Source of the DNA: CAIZGX01 sp044354975
GTDB taxonomy: Bacteria; Bacteroidota; Bacteroidia; Flavobacteriales_D; Sanyastnellaceae
DNA: 41,585 nucleotides
Direction: 5' to 3'
Assembly (NCBI GenBank): GCA_044354975.1
Contig: JBIKZA010000015.1
Coordinates: forward strand, 1 to 41,585
The stretch's first letter is position 1. The number at the start of each line of letters is the position of its first letter. Below the pieces are notes generated by a model that worked only from the letters and a program-made list of their open reading frames with translations, was not told the origin of the DNA and ran no database searches. Positions 17,844 through 27,060 of the stretch are shown here, piece by piece. The translations under genes were made by a program, and so were the position numbers.

Positions 17844-20003
17844 TTAGTTACAAGAAGTACCGAATGCTGGAGCAAAAATCAAGAAGTCGTTTACGTCTGT
17901 AACGCCATCTGAATTCAAGTCAGTAGCACAAGCACTAATTCCTGAAGTAGCATTCAACACTTGAGAATAAGTCCAGTTAGACAACCAGTTGTCACCAGGT
18001 GTAGAAGAGAACGCACCGCGGTAAGCAGCTGGCTCGAAGAAACCATCAACTGGAGCCGTTGGGCAACCTGCAGCCAATGTTAATGCTGGATTTGGAGTAA
18101 CGTCATTCTTAACGGTTACTGCGTTTGTAGCGCTTACAGTAAATGCATAACTGAAACCTGGTATTGCAGATGGTTCAACCGAAGCAGAAGCAGCTCTATT
18201 GAAGTATGCTGTATTTAGGTCAGTAACTAGGAATTTCGTTGTATCTGCTCCTGAAGGGGCAGTACCATTAGAAGCCAAAGAACTAGCATTTAATACTAGG
18301 TAGTTATTTTCAATTACAGGACTAGTGGTAGAACCAATTCCGACAAATGAATTACACTTGATTTTTAATGATCCTGCATTCCAATACTCGTATCCGTCGC
18401 CAACTCTCGTTCCTGATTGAACCTGTAAATTCACACCGTTCTTAAAGTTCGCGAAAATTGAATTGTATAATTCACCTTGCGCGCCTTCTTTGAAGTTTGC
18501 ACCTGAAAGACCGCGATTATCTGAAGTACCTGCTGATTTTCCGTTACCTATAAATGTCATGTTATACATTACAGGAGTAGATTTTATAGATGAATTTGAA
18601 GTGTTATCATCAGAATCTGCTTCAATACCGTTGTCATTGTCAGGACTACCAAGAGATGCACCACCAGTCGGACCGACACCTGTATTCTTCATTCCAAAGA
18701 AAAACTGACACTTACCTTTCCATCCCAAATCATAATCAAGCATATCATCATTACCAAACAAGGTAGAAACATACTTCAAGTTTACTGTTCCACCGAAAAT
18801 TTCGATATTATCATCTGCGCAAGAAACAATCTCGATATGGTCAATCGTAGTACCACGACCTACAGAAGCCAAAGTCAATCCGTTGATCTCTGCACCTACT
18901 GCTAAGATTGCACCTGAATGACGAATAGAAACATACTTCATAATTCCAGAGTTATCGTTGTCATCAAATGTCCCACCAGCAGTTCCAATAAATGGTGTAG
19001 CATAATTCAAACCACCTACTATAGGACCTGTTGCGTTTAAAAGTGCAGCTGGAGCAGTCTGACTGAAAAAATATGCAGATGTGCTTGGCGCCAATGGATA
19101 AGTTCCTGTTAAAGACGCAGTGATAGGACCCGAAAGTGCAGTACCCGTTGTACTCAAAACTACTGTTGTATTAGGACTACTGAAACTAGATGACGATATA
19201 ACAGCTCCAGCTCCTATTCCAGTTCCTGTTACTGACATTCCGTTGAGAAGGAAATTCGTTAGATTACCCGCAACAGTGAAACGTTGAAATCCGCTACTAT
19301 TAGAAGTTCCAGTAGCCGACACATCGAATGTATAGGTTGATGCAGCAGGTGAAGTACCACTTCCATAAGCAGAAGGAATACTGGTGGCCACTCCATACTG
19401 GTCTTGTGGGTTTGATGAAGCAAACCCTTCAACCGTACCTAAACCATCGGCTACAGCCAATTTACCTGCACCACCCGGTACGAATGGACCATTAGCTGCA
19501 AGAGTTAGGTTATTTGAAGCTTTTCCAAGTAAGACAACCCCACCCCATTTTCCTACATTGTAAATAGGATAAGTTCCGCTCAAATCATCAGCTTCCGCAG
19601 TAAATACGATTGGACAAGACACAGTACCTAAGGCTAAAATTTTCCCGCCTCGCTCAATGACTAAAGCAGTAGCCTCAGCTGGTGCTGTAACTAAATTCGC
19701 TCTTCCTTTGATTACAGTACCTGGAGCAATCGTTAATGTTTGGTTCGCTGGGATATAAATTTTCTTGTCTAAGATGTACGTTTTATCACAAGTAAAATTT
19801 GCTCCTTGTGTTAACTCACCGCCGTAAGTGCCATTTATTCCCACATAGCCTGGCAGAGTACTAACGATAACTTCAGTTCTCGAAGAAACCGAAGGGCATC
19901 CGCAGTCGACCCCTAAGTTAGATTGTGCCTGTGCACCTGCAAAAGCACCAAAAGCCAAGGCGAAAGAAGCCATGGCTTTGAAAATGTTCTGTTTAGTTTT
20001 CAT
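17844..20003 (-). CDS. Secreted parallel beta-helix protein with C-terminal dockerin-like loop
   Basis: A 719-residue protein with a signal peptide (residues 1-26, ends AGAQAQ) and a right-handed beta-helix body of a Bacteroidota family usually found beside TonB-dependent receptors. Recognisable coils: LTIAPGTVIKG (90-100), GGKILALGT (119-127), GKWGGVVLLGKA (151-162), DDNDNSGIMKYVSIRHSG (347-364), CADDNIEIFGGTVN (395-408), YNMTFIGNG (480-488). Residues about 206-344 look like an insertion in the helix, rich in Ser, Thr and Gly. The protein ends at 692-719 with a calcium-loop motif (DLNSDGVTDVND, residues 695-706) flanked by Cys692 and Cys718, and has no T9SS sorting domain. Secreted or surface-held through another protein; the ligand is unknown. 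Confidence 0.85.
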   Translation of the reverse strand: MKTKQNIFKAMASFALAFGAFAGAQAQSNLGVDCGCPSVSSRTEVIVSTLPGYVGINGTYGGELTQGANFTCDKTYILDKKIYIPANQTLTIAPGTVIKGRANLVTAPAEATALVIERGGKILALGTVSCPIVFTAEADDLSGTYPIYNVGKWGGVVLLGKASNNLTLAANGPFVPGGAGKLAVADGLGTVEGFASSNPQDQYGVATSIPSAYGSGTSPAASTYTFDVSATGTSNSSGFQRFTVAGNLTNFLLNGMSVTGTGIGAGAVISSSSFSSPNTTVVLSTTGTALSGPITASLTGTYPLAPSTSAYFFSQTAPAALLNATGPIVGGLNYATPFIGTAGGTFDDNDNSGIMKYVSIRHSGAILAVGAEINGLTLASVGRGTTIDHIEIVSCADDNIEIFGGTVNLKYVSTLFGNDDMLDYDLGWKGKCQFFFGMKNTGVGPTGGASLGSPDNDNGIEADSDDNTSNSSIKSTPVMYNMTFIGNGKSAGTSDNRGLSGANFKEGAQGELYNSIFANFKNGVNLQVQSGTRVGDGYEYWNAGSLKIKCNSFVGIGSTTSPVIENNYLVLNASSLASNGTAPSGADTTKFLVTDLNTAYFNRAASASVEPSAIPGFSYAFTVSATNAVTVKNDVTPNPALTLAAGCPTAPVDGFFEPAAYRGAFSSTPGDNWLSNWTYSQVLNATSGISACATDLNSDGVTDVNDFLIFAPAFGTSCN

Positions 20004-20164
20004 TTGTTTAGTTTAATTTGGGGCAAAGATGCCCTTTCATTAAACCTTTAAAATGAAGATAACTTTGTGGTTTTGTTAAAGAATTTACCTTAAAAGTTTC
20101 GATTTTGTTAAAGCTCCTTCACATTGCCTTAACTAAAGTTTTTTTTCGAAAAACCTTTATAAAG
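20004..20164 (-). promoter_or_regulatory. Intergenic regulatory region upstream of the beta-helix gene
   Basis: 161 bases with no gene. It holds an 11-bp direct repeat, ttttgttaaag at 20071-20081 and 20103-20113 (CTTTAACAAAA on the gene strand), spaced 32 bases start to start, about three helical turns, which is typical of operator pairs. Nearer the gene is a 5-bp hairpin (gggca/tgccc, 20021-20034), 18 bases from the ATG, which would lie in the 5' leader. At 20134-20163 are AT-rich inverted repeats that could terminate the preceding operon. No clear TTTG/TAnnTTTG promoter pair is seen. Confidence 0.45.
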
Positions 20165-20827
20165 TTATTTACTTTTTCCTAAACTAATTGATAGTCCAAA
20201 CGCAAACGGACGTCTGCTGACCCCTTGATTTGTTAGAGAAGATACGAATGAACTTGCAAAACACTCCGTCCTCAAATTCCACTTCTTATCGACGATAAAA
20301 TCGTATCCAATGGCTAATCTCATCGCATGATTAACTGAATTGAAGTCATTTTTGATGTGCTGTGATTCTTCTCTGTTCGATCCTGTATAAGAGTATATAA
20401 TTCGACTGTTCAAATAAAGATTCAGGACATACCCAAAGGAAACAAATGGACGAACATATTTATTCGAACCAAAAGAATATGAGGCTACTACAGGAAGCTC
20501 AATAAATCTGTAATTCGTTTTGTACAAATCAATGCCTAAACTCGTCAATGAATCTACATTTTCGCCCAAACTTAAATATCCCAAACCCGCGCGAACACTA
20601 ATCTTTTCCGAAATTTTATCTTCGCCAAAAATACCCACAGCATATCCAAAACCAGGCTTTGATATATTATTAATATCGGTATTCAACCAACTCAATTCTT
20701 CTGATGAAGAAGTGAAGCTCGAAGTAAAGCTTGGAGAAAAATAGCCCCCAATAGCCATTGATTTCTGCGCACTGATTTGAACAGACAATACAACCGCAAA
20801 TAATATGAGTGATCCAACCTTTTTCAT
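20165..20827 (-). CDS. Small outer-membrane beta-barrel protein (PorT/OMP_b-brl type)
   Basis: A 220-residue protein with a signal peptide (MKKVGSLILFAVVLSVQISAQ) followed by alternating strands typical of the 8-stranded barrels grouped as outer-membrane beta-barrel proteins in Bacteroidota: GYFSPSFTSSF, then ISVRAGLGYLSLGE, YRFIELPVVASYSFG (the IELP motif is characteristic), YVRPFVSFGYVLNLYLN, LAIGYDFIV and the final FAFGLSISLGKSK. It starts two bases after the FISUMP lipoprotein gene and closes the six-gene run from 27909. It may be an accessory membrane component of this system; no specific partner can be named. Confidence 0.82.
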   Translation of the reverse strand: MKKVGSLILFAVVLSVQISAQKSMAIGGYFSPSFTSSFTSSSEELSWLNTDINNISKPGFGYAVGIFGEDKISEKISVRAGLGYLSLGENVDSLTSLGIDLYKTNYRFIELPVVASYSFGSNKYVRPFVSFGYVLNLYLNSRIIYSYTGSNREESQHIKNDFNSVNHAMRLAIGYDFIVDKKWNLRTECFASSFVSSLTNQGVSRRPFAFGLSISLGKSK

Positions 20828-20829
20828 AA

Positions 20830-21558
20830 TTAATTATTCTTTACACAACGAATACTCATGCCGTATCCTTTGTAAGTGTGCTGTCTAAAAATTCGAGTTT
20901 GACTAGCATCGAAGTATCGATACCACGCTTCATTTCCATCAGTAGTTGCGGTCCACCAAAAAGCTGTGTTCCCTTGCAGATTCAGTTCACCATTGAACAC
21001 GCGGCAACCACCTGGCTTTGCATTAAACTGATAAGTATCTTTTCCAAATAACGTAGCGCCTTCAGGCCAACCTGCAGAATTTTTAGCAGTCAATAATTCT
21101 GCTTCCATTGAACCTCTCCAACCCAAAGAACTGGATTCAATCTGAGACATTCCTACTTCCCTTTCTAACGCCTTCCAATCTTCGTCAGTGGCGACATGCC
21201 AGCCTTCCGGCGCAATATTTACAGAAGATTCAACCACGGCATAGTTGTACAGCAAACCGAATTGTCCGTTGTTAATTGCAGTGTATAGAGGTGTTGTTGC
21301 TTCAGACCACACGGTGTCATTGGCATTTTCGTCAATGAAGGAAATCAATTGTCCGTCATTAAACTTGGTTACTCTTAAATTTTCTGCCATCCACCACTGA
21401 TTGCCAATTTTCACAGTCTTGTATGTATTTCCTTCGATATCACTAACGCTGCCTGTTTCAACAACTGGTTGCTCAGGACTATCTGTATTACACGATTGAA
21501 GAACAGCCATGCAAACCAAAGAAAAAACGGCTACGGTGTTTAAAAGTAACGGTCTCAT
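20830..21558 (-). CDS. FISUMP-domain lipoprotein
   Basis: A 242-residue lipoprotein: the signal ends VLQSC (Cys at about residue 23). Residues about 40-242 match the Fibrobacter succinogenes major paralogous domain: YKTVKIGNQWWMAENLRVTK, later LYNYAVV, APEGWHVATDEDWKALE, FWWTATTDGNEAWYRYF and GMSIRCVKN at the end. This fold occurs in surface proteins of Bacteroidota and Fibrobacter and is related to C-type-lectin/sulfatase-modifying-factor-like folds; no activity is established. Its start overlaps the stop of the upstream GLEGI-VEK paralogue by four bases (ATGA), so the two are translated together. It probably sits in the outer membrane as an accessory part of the cluster. Confidence 0.9.
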   Translation of the reverse strand: MRPLLLNTVAVFSLVCMAVLQSCNTDSPEQPVVETGSVSDIEGNTYKTVKIGNQWWMAENLRVTKFNDGQLISFIDENANDTVWSEATTPLYTAINNGQFGLLYNYAVVESSVNIAPEGWHVATDEDWKALEREVGMSQIESSSLGWRGSMEAELLTAKNSAGWPEGATLFGKDTYQFNAKPGGCRVFNGELNLQGNTAFWWTATTDGNEAWYRYFDASQTRIFRQHTYKGYGMSIRCVKNN

Positions 21559-22883
21559 AACTTAATAAATAATTTGTGTTTGCTCATTACTCCATTTGAA
21601 ACTTTCATTTGATATATACCAGGAACTAAATCCGAAACTACAAGTGGTACTATCACATTCAAATCGGAAGAAGTAATAGATCCCGATCTCATATTCGAAC
21701 CATACGAATTGTAGATTTCGTAATTCCATGTTCCATCGATACCAGAAATGATGTTCAATGAGATATTCGATTCTGTTGGATTCGGATAAACCATTATATC
21801 GAAATCATTCCCCATAAGTGACGGACAAACTTCTTCAATGTTTCTTCCTGCGCAAGAGCCGGGATAACAGCATAACTCTTGAACATTCACATTCACAGCA
21901 GGATCGTAGTTACATGCTAGTGAATCCGAACAACCAAAGACTATAGGCGTAATGCAACTTCCCTCTTCCAAGCATACGAACGAAGAGTTGTATTCCATGT
22001 AATTCGGATCGTTACATCCGCATGAATAGGGATAACTTAACAGCGGATTGTATTTTTCGTTATCAGCCAATAAGGTGTCTTTTGATACATAATTCACAAG
22101 AGTCGGAATGCCGTTAACCAATTCTTCCACTGTAATATTTATATCGAAGGCCAACTCTCCCTGTGTTGTCAGCTGGGCTATGATAACCTGGTTACTGTCT
22201 ACCACTGTTCCTTGAACTCCCGAGCAACTTAAAAGAAAATTATCACTCCAGAAACTACTTTGCGGAACCAATGAACCAAACATGGTCGTGTCATTTCCAG
22301 AGAGAAAATCTAAAACTCCCCCGCTTAACCAATTGGATGGTGCAGCGTTCAAAGTGTCCATGCCGTCTGCAACAGTCAAAGGAATACCACACGTAGGGTC
22401 TTCATTGATTAGCAATCCAGAAGCAACCGCTGCACTTCCTCCATCGTTATTCACTCCACCAACAAAAGACCCATCGGTATCTTGGCCTTTCAATATTCCA
22501 TAATAATACTTCGTGCCTTGTCTTGCCGTCTGGCCCAATGTTAACCATGTATCCAACGCAACCGTGTTCTCTAAATATCTTCCTTTAATAAAGTCCTTTC
22601 CGAAAGTTTGTCCATCCAAAATATTATTGTAAAAAACTTCTGAACTTGAAATAGAAAACGGATGATTTGCGTCACCGTAAATACGCTTGAGAATTGTTCC
22701 CGGTTTTAGGTCAATATAGATGCGATAAGTTGTAGAACCAACTGCAACTCCACCGCCAGAATTATCTGTAGCGTCATTCGCATCGCTTACGTAATACTTT
22801 TCTATAATCACTTTCTCCAATTGCGCTGAAGCGTAATGCGCAGCAAAAATTGAAAGGAATATGGTTGTTAAAAATGTCTTCAT
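21555..22883 (-). CDS. GLEGI-VEK paralogue with Cys-rich module and T9SS tail
   Basis: The start is ATG at 22883 (MKTFLTTIFLSIFAAHYASAQ, signal peptide); the frame runs further up only to a TTG. The 443-residue protein carries the shared domain at residues about 22-285: LEKVIIEKYYVSDANDATD, STTYRIYIDLKPG, LDTWLTLGQTARQG, GQDTDGSF, and VIIAQLTTQGELAFDINI. A cysteine-rich stretch follows at about 287-345 with the motif GCSDSLACNYDP, a repeat type common in marine Bacteroidota surface proteins. Residues about 360-443 are a T9SS sorting domain (IMVYPNPTESNISLN). It starts three bases after the TonB-dependent receptor gene and overlaps the next gene by ATGA. Predicted to be anchored at the surface; function unknown. 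Confidence 0.87.
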   Translation of the reverse strand: MKTFLTTIFLSIFAAHYASAQLEKVIIEKYYVSDANDATDNSGGGVAVGSTTYRIYIDLKPGTILKRIYGDANHPFSISSSEVFYNNILDGQTFGKDFIKGRYLENTVALDTWLTLGQTARQGTKYYYGILKGQDTDGSFVGGVNNDGGSAAVASGLLINEDPTCGIPLTVADGMDTLNAAPSNWLSGGVLDFLSGNDTTMFGSLVPQSSFWSDNFLLSCSGVQGTVVDSNQVIIAQLTTQGELAFDINITVEELVNGIPTLVNYVSKDTLLADNEKYNPLLSYPYSCGCNDPNYMEYNSSFVCLEEGSCITPIVFGCSDSLACNYDPAVNVNVQELCCYPGSCAGRNIEEVCPSLMGNDFDIMVYPNPTESNISLNIISGIDGTWNYEIYNSYGSNMRSGSITSSDLNVIVPLVVSDLVPGIYQMKVSNGVMSKHKLFIKL

Positions 22884-22895
22884 CTCAATCAATAA

Positions 22896-25800
22896 TTAAA
22901 GTTTGTAAGCGAAGCTGACTAAGAAATTCGTTCCATATCTGAATCGATCAAAGTCTACATAACCATTTGGCAAATCATAGGATCTGCGTACAGGCGAGTT
23001 TAATATATCGCGAACAGTGATACTTGCGCTATAGTGTTCACCCAATGTTTTACTGATCTTGAAATCTAACAAGTGGCGTGGGATTTCATACACATCAGGT
23101 CTTCCTTTCACCGCACCAGCAATAACCAATCGTGGACCTTGCACGTTGTAACTAATCGTAGCAGTTAAGCCCAATGAATCGGCCGTATAAGATAGAATTG
23201 AATTGAACAAATAAGGTGCTTGTCCAAACATAGGGCGATACAACGTATCAATAATTGTATATACCTTAATGCCCTCAACAATTTGTAAATCCTTTCTAAC
23301 GAACTCCGCTTCAGATTTAACCAAAGTCAGATTCGCACGAAACTCAAAATTCTTTCCAAGTTGCTTCTTTCCTTCAATCTCAATCCCACGTACTGTCGAC
23401 TTTTCAATATTGTCCCAAGTAATACCTGCACCTCCAAATCCCATTTCTATGTGATTGCGGAAATCTTTGTAGAATACACTGCCTGATAAGTTGTCGCCAT
23501 TTTGAAAATAAACTTCACCACGAAAATCGTAGTTCGCAATTCTAGCCATTTTCAAATCGGAGTTTCCGTAAATAACAGTTCGAAACTCATTATCGAAAAT
23601 TGCAGCGTCGCTTAACTCACGTATGCTCGGACGCGCAACAGATTGACTGTAATTGAAACGCAAATTACTTTGGGTTTCTTTCTTCGACTTCAATTTATAA
23701 ATTAAACTACCACTTGGTAAGACATCCCATTGATTAATTGATGCTGCATTTACTAAAGCAAATCCACCCACATTCTCTCTTCTAATGTCATTTACGCCAT
23801 AACCTTCCTCGTAGAACTTATCGGCATCTGTAAAAATATCAGTGTGTTCAACACGCGCCCCACCAGAGAAACGAAGCGATTCATTAATCTCAAAATCCAT
23901 TAATGCATAGACCGCTTCGACATTGCTATTTCCAAAACTGTGATTTCGCTCAAAATCGAAATCGGCATAATAATAATCTAGAATATCGTCTTGAATAACA
24001 AACTTGTCTAAACTTAAGTAGCTGTCCAAATCTCCATCTAATAACGGAGAGACAACACCCTGATTTCCTGCAAACAACCTGTATTCGTTATTATCAATTT
24101 TACGATAATTGCGTTGTGTCGCCGCACCGAATTTTAACTTACGAACGACACCTTCAACTTTAGATTTGAGTGGCATTTCAAAACCTATTCTTCCATCGAA
24201 AATATTCTCATCCAAGTAGCGATCAAATCTGCGTATTCCATCGCCAGCGGTCGGTGCAAACTGATATCCTGTAACTGTATAATAATTGAGGAATTGAACA
24301 TACTGTGTGGCTTTAAAATCAGGCGCAATACTACTTCCATCAGTGTATGATGCATTCACATCTAACTTCAATTTGAGTGTAGGAATATAGTGTTGCGAAG
24401 AGTACTGATAAACCATCTGTTTACGCTGCTCATAAAAAATATTCTTAGAAATTGCGGCCTCCTGAAAAGGCTCGCCAAACGGCATTTCCTCAAAACTCGC
24501 TACATCATTGTTGCCAATGATATTTGGCATGAAGAGCAGAGAAATTTTGTTGTTCTTATTCAACTTGTACGCGACATTGATAAGGGCACTTATTGAGTTC
24601 GTTTCTCGGCTAATTTTCGCACTGTCTTGTCTATCGAAAATATAACCCAACGACTCGTCGCCAACGCGCTGAGAAATTCCATTTGGATCGAAGCGAATAG
24701 CAGATCCGTACTTAAATCCGAAAATGAAACCCAACTCTTTTCCGAAAAGTGTTTTCTGATCTCCAATACTGAAACTTTGTGAAAAATTAATTGGTGCGCG
24801 TCTGTATTTGGTATTCCAATTGTTGCTGAAACCATTGGCATAATTCGTTCCGTTCGGATTGATAGTATTGAACGCCTGAGGCTTGTAAGTTGAATTGTAT
24901 TGATCTCGTGCGTTTGCGAATGCTGTAGGATCGTTGAATTGTGCAGCAGGCAAAAGACCCAGTTGAACCAGACCCAGTCGGAAATAAGCATCGCCTTGTG
25001 CATCTCCATCAGTCCAACCGTGAATGCCTTGCTGGGCAAAATAATCGCCCAATCCCAAAGCTACCATTTGCTGATATGTTGAAGGGTCTAGATTTGGAAC
25101 TGTTAAGTTGTCGTTGTCTCTAATTCGAAGACCATTATCGAAGCCCAACCAATCAGTACTACTTCGGTCTGAAGTAATGAAATTCTTGAAAGTTGTTTGC
25201 GCATTATAACCGAATTGAGACTCTATGTTTATAGCAAGTTTATCTGGATAATCTTTCGTCTCGACAGAGATGTATGCACCCGCCCAATCGCCAGGCAAGT
25301 CGGCACTTTGCGTTTTAGAAATAACAATATTGTCTACTAAACTCGAAGGAAAGATGTCGAGCTTAATGTTATTGGTTAATGGATCTAATGTTGGAATACG
25401 AGAACCGTTTAATGTGGTGCGAACGTAGCGGTCACCGATACCACGCACTGTAATGAGACCGCCGTTGGTAGAAACCCCCGACACACGTGCAATGGCATTC
25501 ACCACACTCGCATCTCCGGTCTTCTTCATAACCTCAGCTGAAATGAAATCTAACGTAACCGCAGAATTCATCTTCATCTTCTCCATATAGCCGTCGTTCG
25601 CTTTCACACGCTTAGCTACCACATCCATTCCTTTAATGATGTTCGAAGAATTCAGCAAAGTGAATTCTTTAGACACTGTGCCGTTGTCTTTGATTTGAAT
25701 TTTTTCTTCCAAGGTTTCGTAACCCAAGATTACGAAATTCAAGGTGTATAGCTTGTTGTCTGGAAACTTCAAGGTGAACGTTCCTTCGAAATCGGTTTGT

Positions 25801-25949
25801 GCAATCACTGTTTCGTTCTCGAGCGTACGAACAATAACGCCGAACATCGATTCTCCCTTCTCATCGGTAACCTTTCCTCTTAATGTACCTTGGGCCACAA
25901 GGACCTGGGATGCTAGGAAAAGAAAAAGCACTACAAAAAAGTGTTTCAT
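22896..25949 (-). CDS. TonB-dependent outer-membrane receptor
   Basis: A 1017-residue receptor, expected to import or bind a ligand across the outer membrane using TonB energy. Signal peptide 1-19 (ends VLVAQ). A carboxypeptidase-regulatory-like N-terminal domain spans about 22-100 (GTLRGKVTDEKGESMFGVIV, then FEGTFTLKF and FVILGYE). The plug domain, about 125-245, has SVVNAIARVSGVST, ITVRGIGDRYVRTTLNGSRI and the usual LDIFPSSLVDNIVISKTQS. The barrel follows to the end (NFLVSFAYKL). It lacks the length and signature of SusC proteins, and no SusD-like gene is present. Both genes beside it encode GLEGI-VEK proteins, which suggests that these are its surface partners or ligand-capturing factors. 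Confidence 0.95.
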   Translation of the reverse strand: MKHFFVVLFLFLASQVLVAQGTLRGKVTDEKGESMFGVIVRTLENETVIAQTDFEGTFTLKFPDNKLYTLNFVILGYETLEEKIQIKDNGTVSKEFTLLNSSNIIKGMDVVAKRVKANDGYMEKMKMNSAVTLDFISAEVMKKTGDASVVNAIARVSGVSTNGGLITVRGIGDRYVRTTLNGSRIPTLDPLTNNIKLDIFPSSLVDNIVISKTQSADLPGDWAGAYISVETKDYPDKLAINIESQFGYNAQTTFKNFITSDRSSTDWLGFDNGLRIRDNDNLTVPNLDPSTYQQMVALGLGDYFAQQGIHGWTDGDAQGDAYFRLGLVQLGLLPAAQFNDPTAFANARDQYNSTYKPQAFNTINPNGTNYANGFSNNWNTKYRRAPINFSQSFSIGDQKTLFGKELGFIFGFKYGSAIRFDPNGISQRVGDESLGYIFDRQDSAKISRETNSISALINVAYKLNKNNKISLLFMPNIIGNNDVASFEEMPFGEPFQEAAISKNIFYEQRKQMVYQYSSQHYIPTLKLKLDVNASYTDGSSIAPDFKATQYVQFLNYYTVTGYQFAPTAGDGIRRFDRYLDENIFDGRIGFEMPLKSKVEGVVRKLKFGAATQRNYRKIDNNEYRLFAGNQGVVSPLLDGDLDSYLSLDKFVIQDDILDYYYADFDFERNHSFGNSNVEAVYALMDFEINESLRFSGGARVEHTDIFTDADKFYEEGYGVNDIRRENVGGFALVNAASINQWDVLPSGSLIYKLKSKKETQSNLRFNYSQSVARPSIRELSDAAIFDNEFRTVIYGNSDLKMARIANYDFRGEVYFQNGDNLSGSVFYKDFRNHIEMGFGGAGITWDNIEKSTVRGIEIEGKKQLGKNFEFRANLTLVKSEAEFVRKDLQIVEGIKVYTIIDTLYRPMFGQAPYLFNSILSYTADSLGLTATISYNVQGPRLVIAGAVKGRPDVYEIPRHLLDFKISKTLGEHYSASITVRDILNSPVRRSYDLPNGYVDFDRFRYGTNFLVSFAYKL

Positions 25950-25969
25950 AACAACAGGCTTCTAAATTT

Positions 25970-27055
25970 TTATTTTTTTACAAATTTCACTGTGTGAATT
26001 TGTCCTTTTCTCTCCAACTGAACCGTGTAAAATCCATTCGGTAAATTCGATGTGTCTATGTTGTGCTTTGCACTCCAGTATACTTCATTCATGACTACAC
26101 GACCGGTTACATCTAACACTTTCATAGAAACTCGGTCTACTTGATTATTCGATTGAATCAACGTCAATTGATTTTCACACGGATTAGGATAAGCAGAAAA
26201 CTCTACGTTGGAAACTACTCCAGTTGATTCAACCAAATCAATTACTGGAGGAAGAGAAGAGTATATCAATGTTGAATCAACAAACTCTCCTGTTAATGCA
26301 GAGTCTGCAACAAAAATTTGACTTTCTCCAGCTGTAGGAGTAGAAAGTTGTAGGTTCAATCGGAAACTGAAAACTCCGTCTGTAGTGAATTGTCCCAACA
26401 ATACGTGATTGCTCGGAGTTAATCCTTCCATTCCTCCTAAAGCAGCAATAGCAGCGCCATTCGTGGTGAAATCGTTTCCAACAGTTTGATCGAAAATATC
26501 TAACTCAGTCGTAATACCCAACACATTCGGAAGAATTGGCGCACCTGGCATTAATCCGTCTACACCGTCCATTCCTGTAATTGGCAAACCTGCTAATGCA
26601 TCGTTATTCGCTAAAATCCCTTGGTTGTTTCCAATGGTTCCGTCGGTATCTTCTGTTTTTAAAACACCGCACAAACCATTCGCCACTCCACCAATGGTAA
26701 AGTAAGAATCAATCAATGTCGTGTTCTTCTTGGTATTGTTTACACTAGTACCTTGATATACTTTGAAACCGTAATTTGGGTCGTTGTAAAACGCAGTAGT
26801 TGTTGCTACGTTCATTGTATGTTGGGGAGACCCGAACAATTGAATTACTTTATAGCCCGGTAATAAATTCGCATAGACTCTATAGGTAACTGAACCTACA
26901 TGCAGCGGATACATCGCGCCGTTTTCGGCTGCATCCGTGCTGTCTGCAGCGTCTGACACATAGAATTTCTCCACCACAATTCCTTCCAATCCTACTTGAG
27001 AAAATGCGATGAATGAAGTGAACACAGTGGCAATAAGGAGTAAGCTTTTTTTCAT
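25970..27055 (-). CDS. GLEGI-VEK paralogue with T9SS tail
   Basis: A 361-residue secreted protein. Signal peptide 1-19 (ends IAFSQ). The shared domain covers about 20-272: GLEGIVVEKFYVSDAADSTD, GSVTYRVYANLLPGYKV, LFGSPQHTMNVATTTAFYND, KNTTLIDSYFTIGGVANG, DTDGTIGNNQGILANND, and VLLGQFTTDGVFSFRLNLQL. It is closest in sequence to the domain of the 1150-residue protein. The last 80 residues are a T9SS sorting domain (FSAYPNPCENQLTL). It sits 20 bases upstream of the receptor gene and 5 bases after the stand-alone paralogue. No enzyme motif is visible; possibly a binding protein with a beta-rich fold. Confidence 0.88.
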   Translation of the reverse strand: MKKSLLLIATVFTSFIAFSQVGLEGIVVEKFYVSDAADSTDAAENGAMYPLHVGSVTYRVYANLLPGYKVIQLFGSPQHTMNVATTTAFYNDPNYGFKVYQGTSVNNTKKNTTLIDSYFTIGGVANGLCGVLKTEDTDGTIGNNQGILANNDALAGLPITGMDGVDGLMPGAPILPNVLGITTELDIFDQTVGNDFTTNGAAIAALGGMEGLTPSNHVLLGQFTTDGVFSFRLNLQLSTPTAGESQIFVADSALTGEFVDSTLIYSSLPPVIDLVESTGVVSNVEFSAYPNPCENQLTLIQSNNQVDRVSMKVLDVTGRVVMNEVYWSAKHNIDTSNLPNGFYTVQLERKGQIHTVKFVKK

Positions 27056-27060
27056 CTGAT

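Noticed and set aside
22896..25949. SusC-type glycan receptor
   Set aside because: The length and plug sequence fit a general TonB-dependent receptor, and no SusD-like lipoprotein or glycoside hydrolase is nearby.
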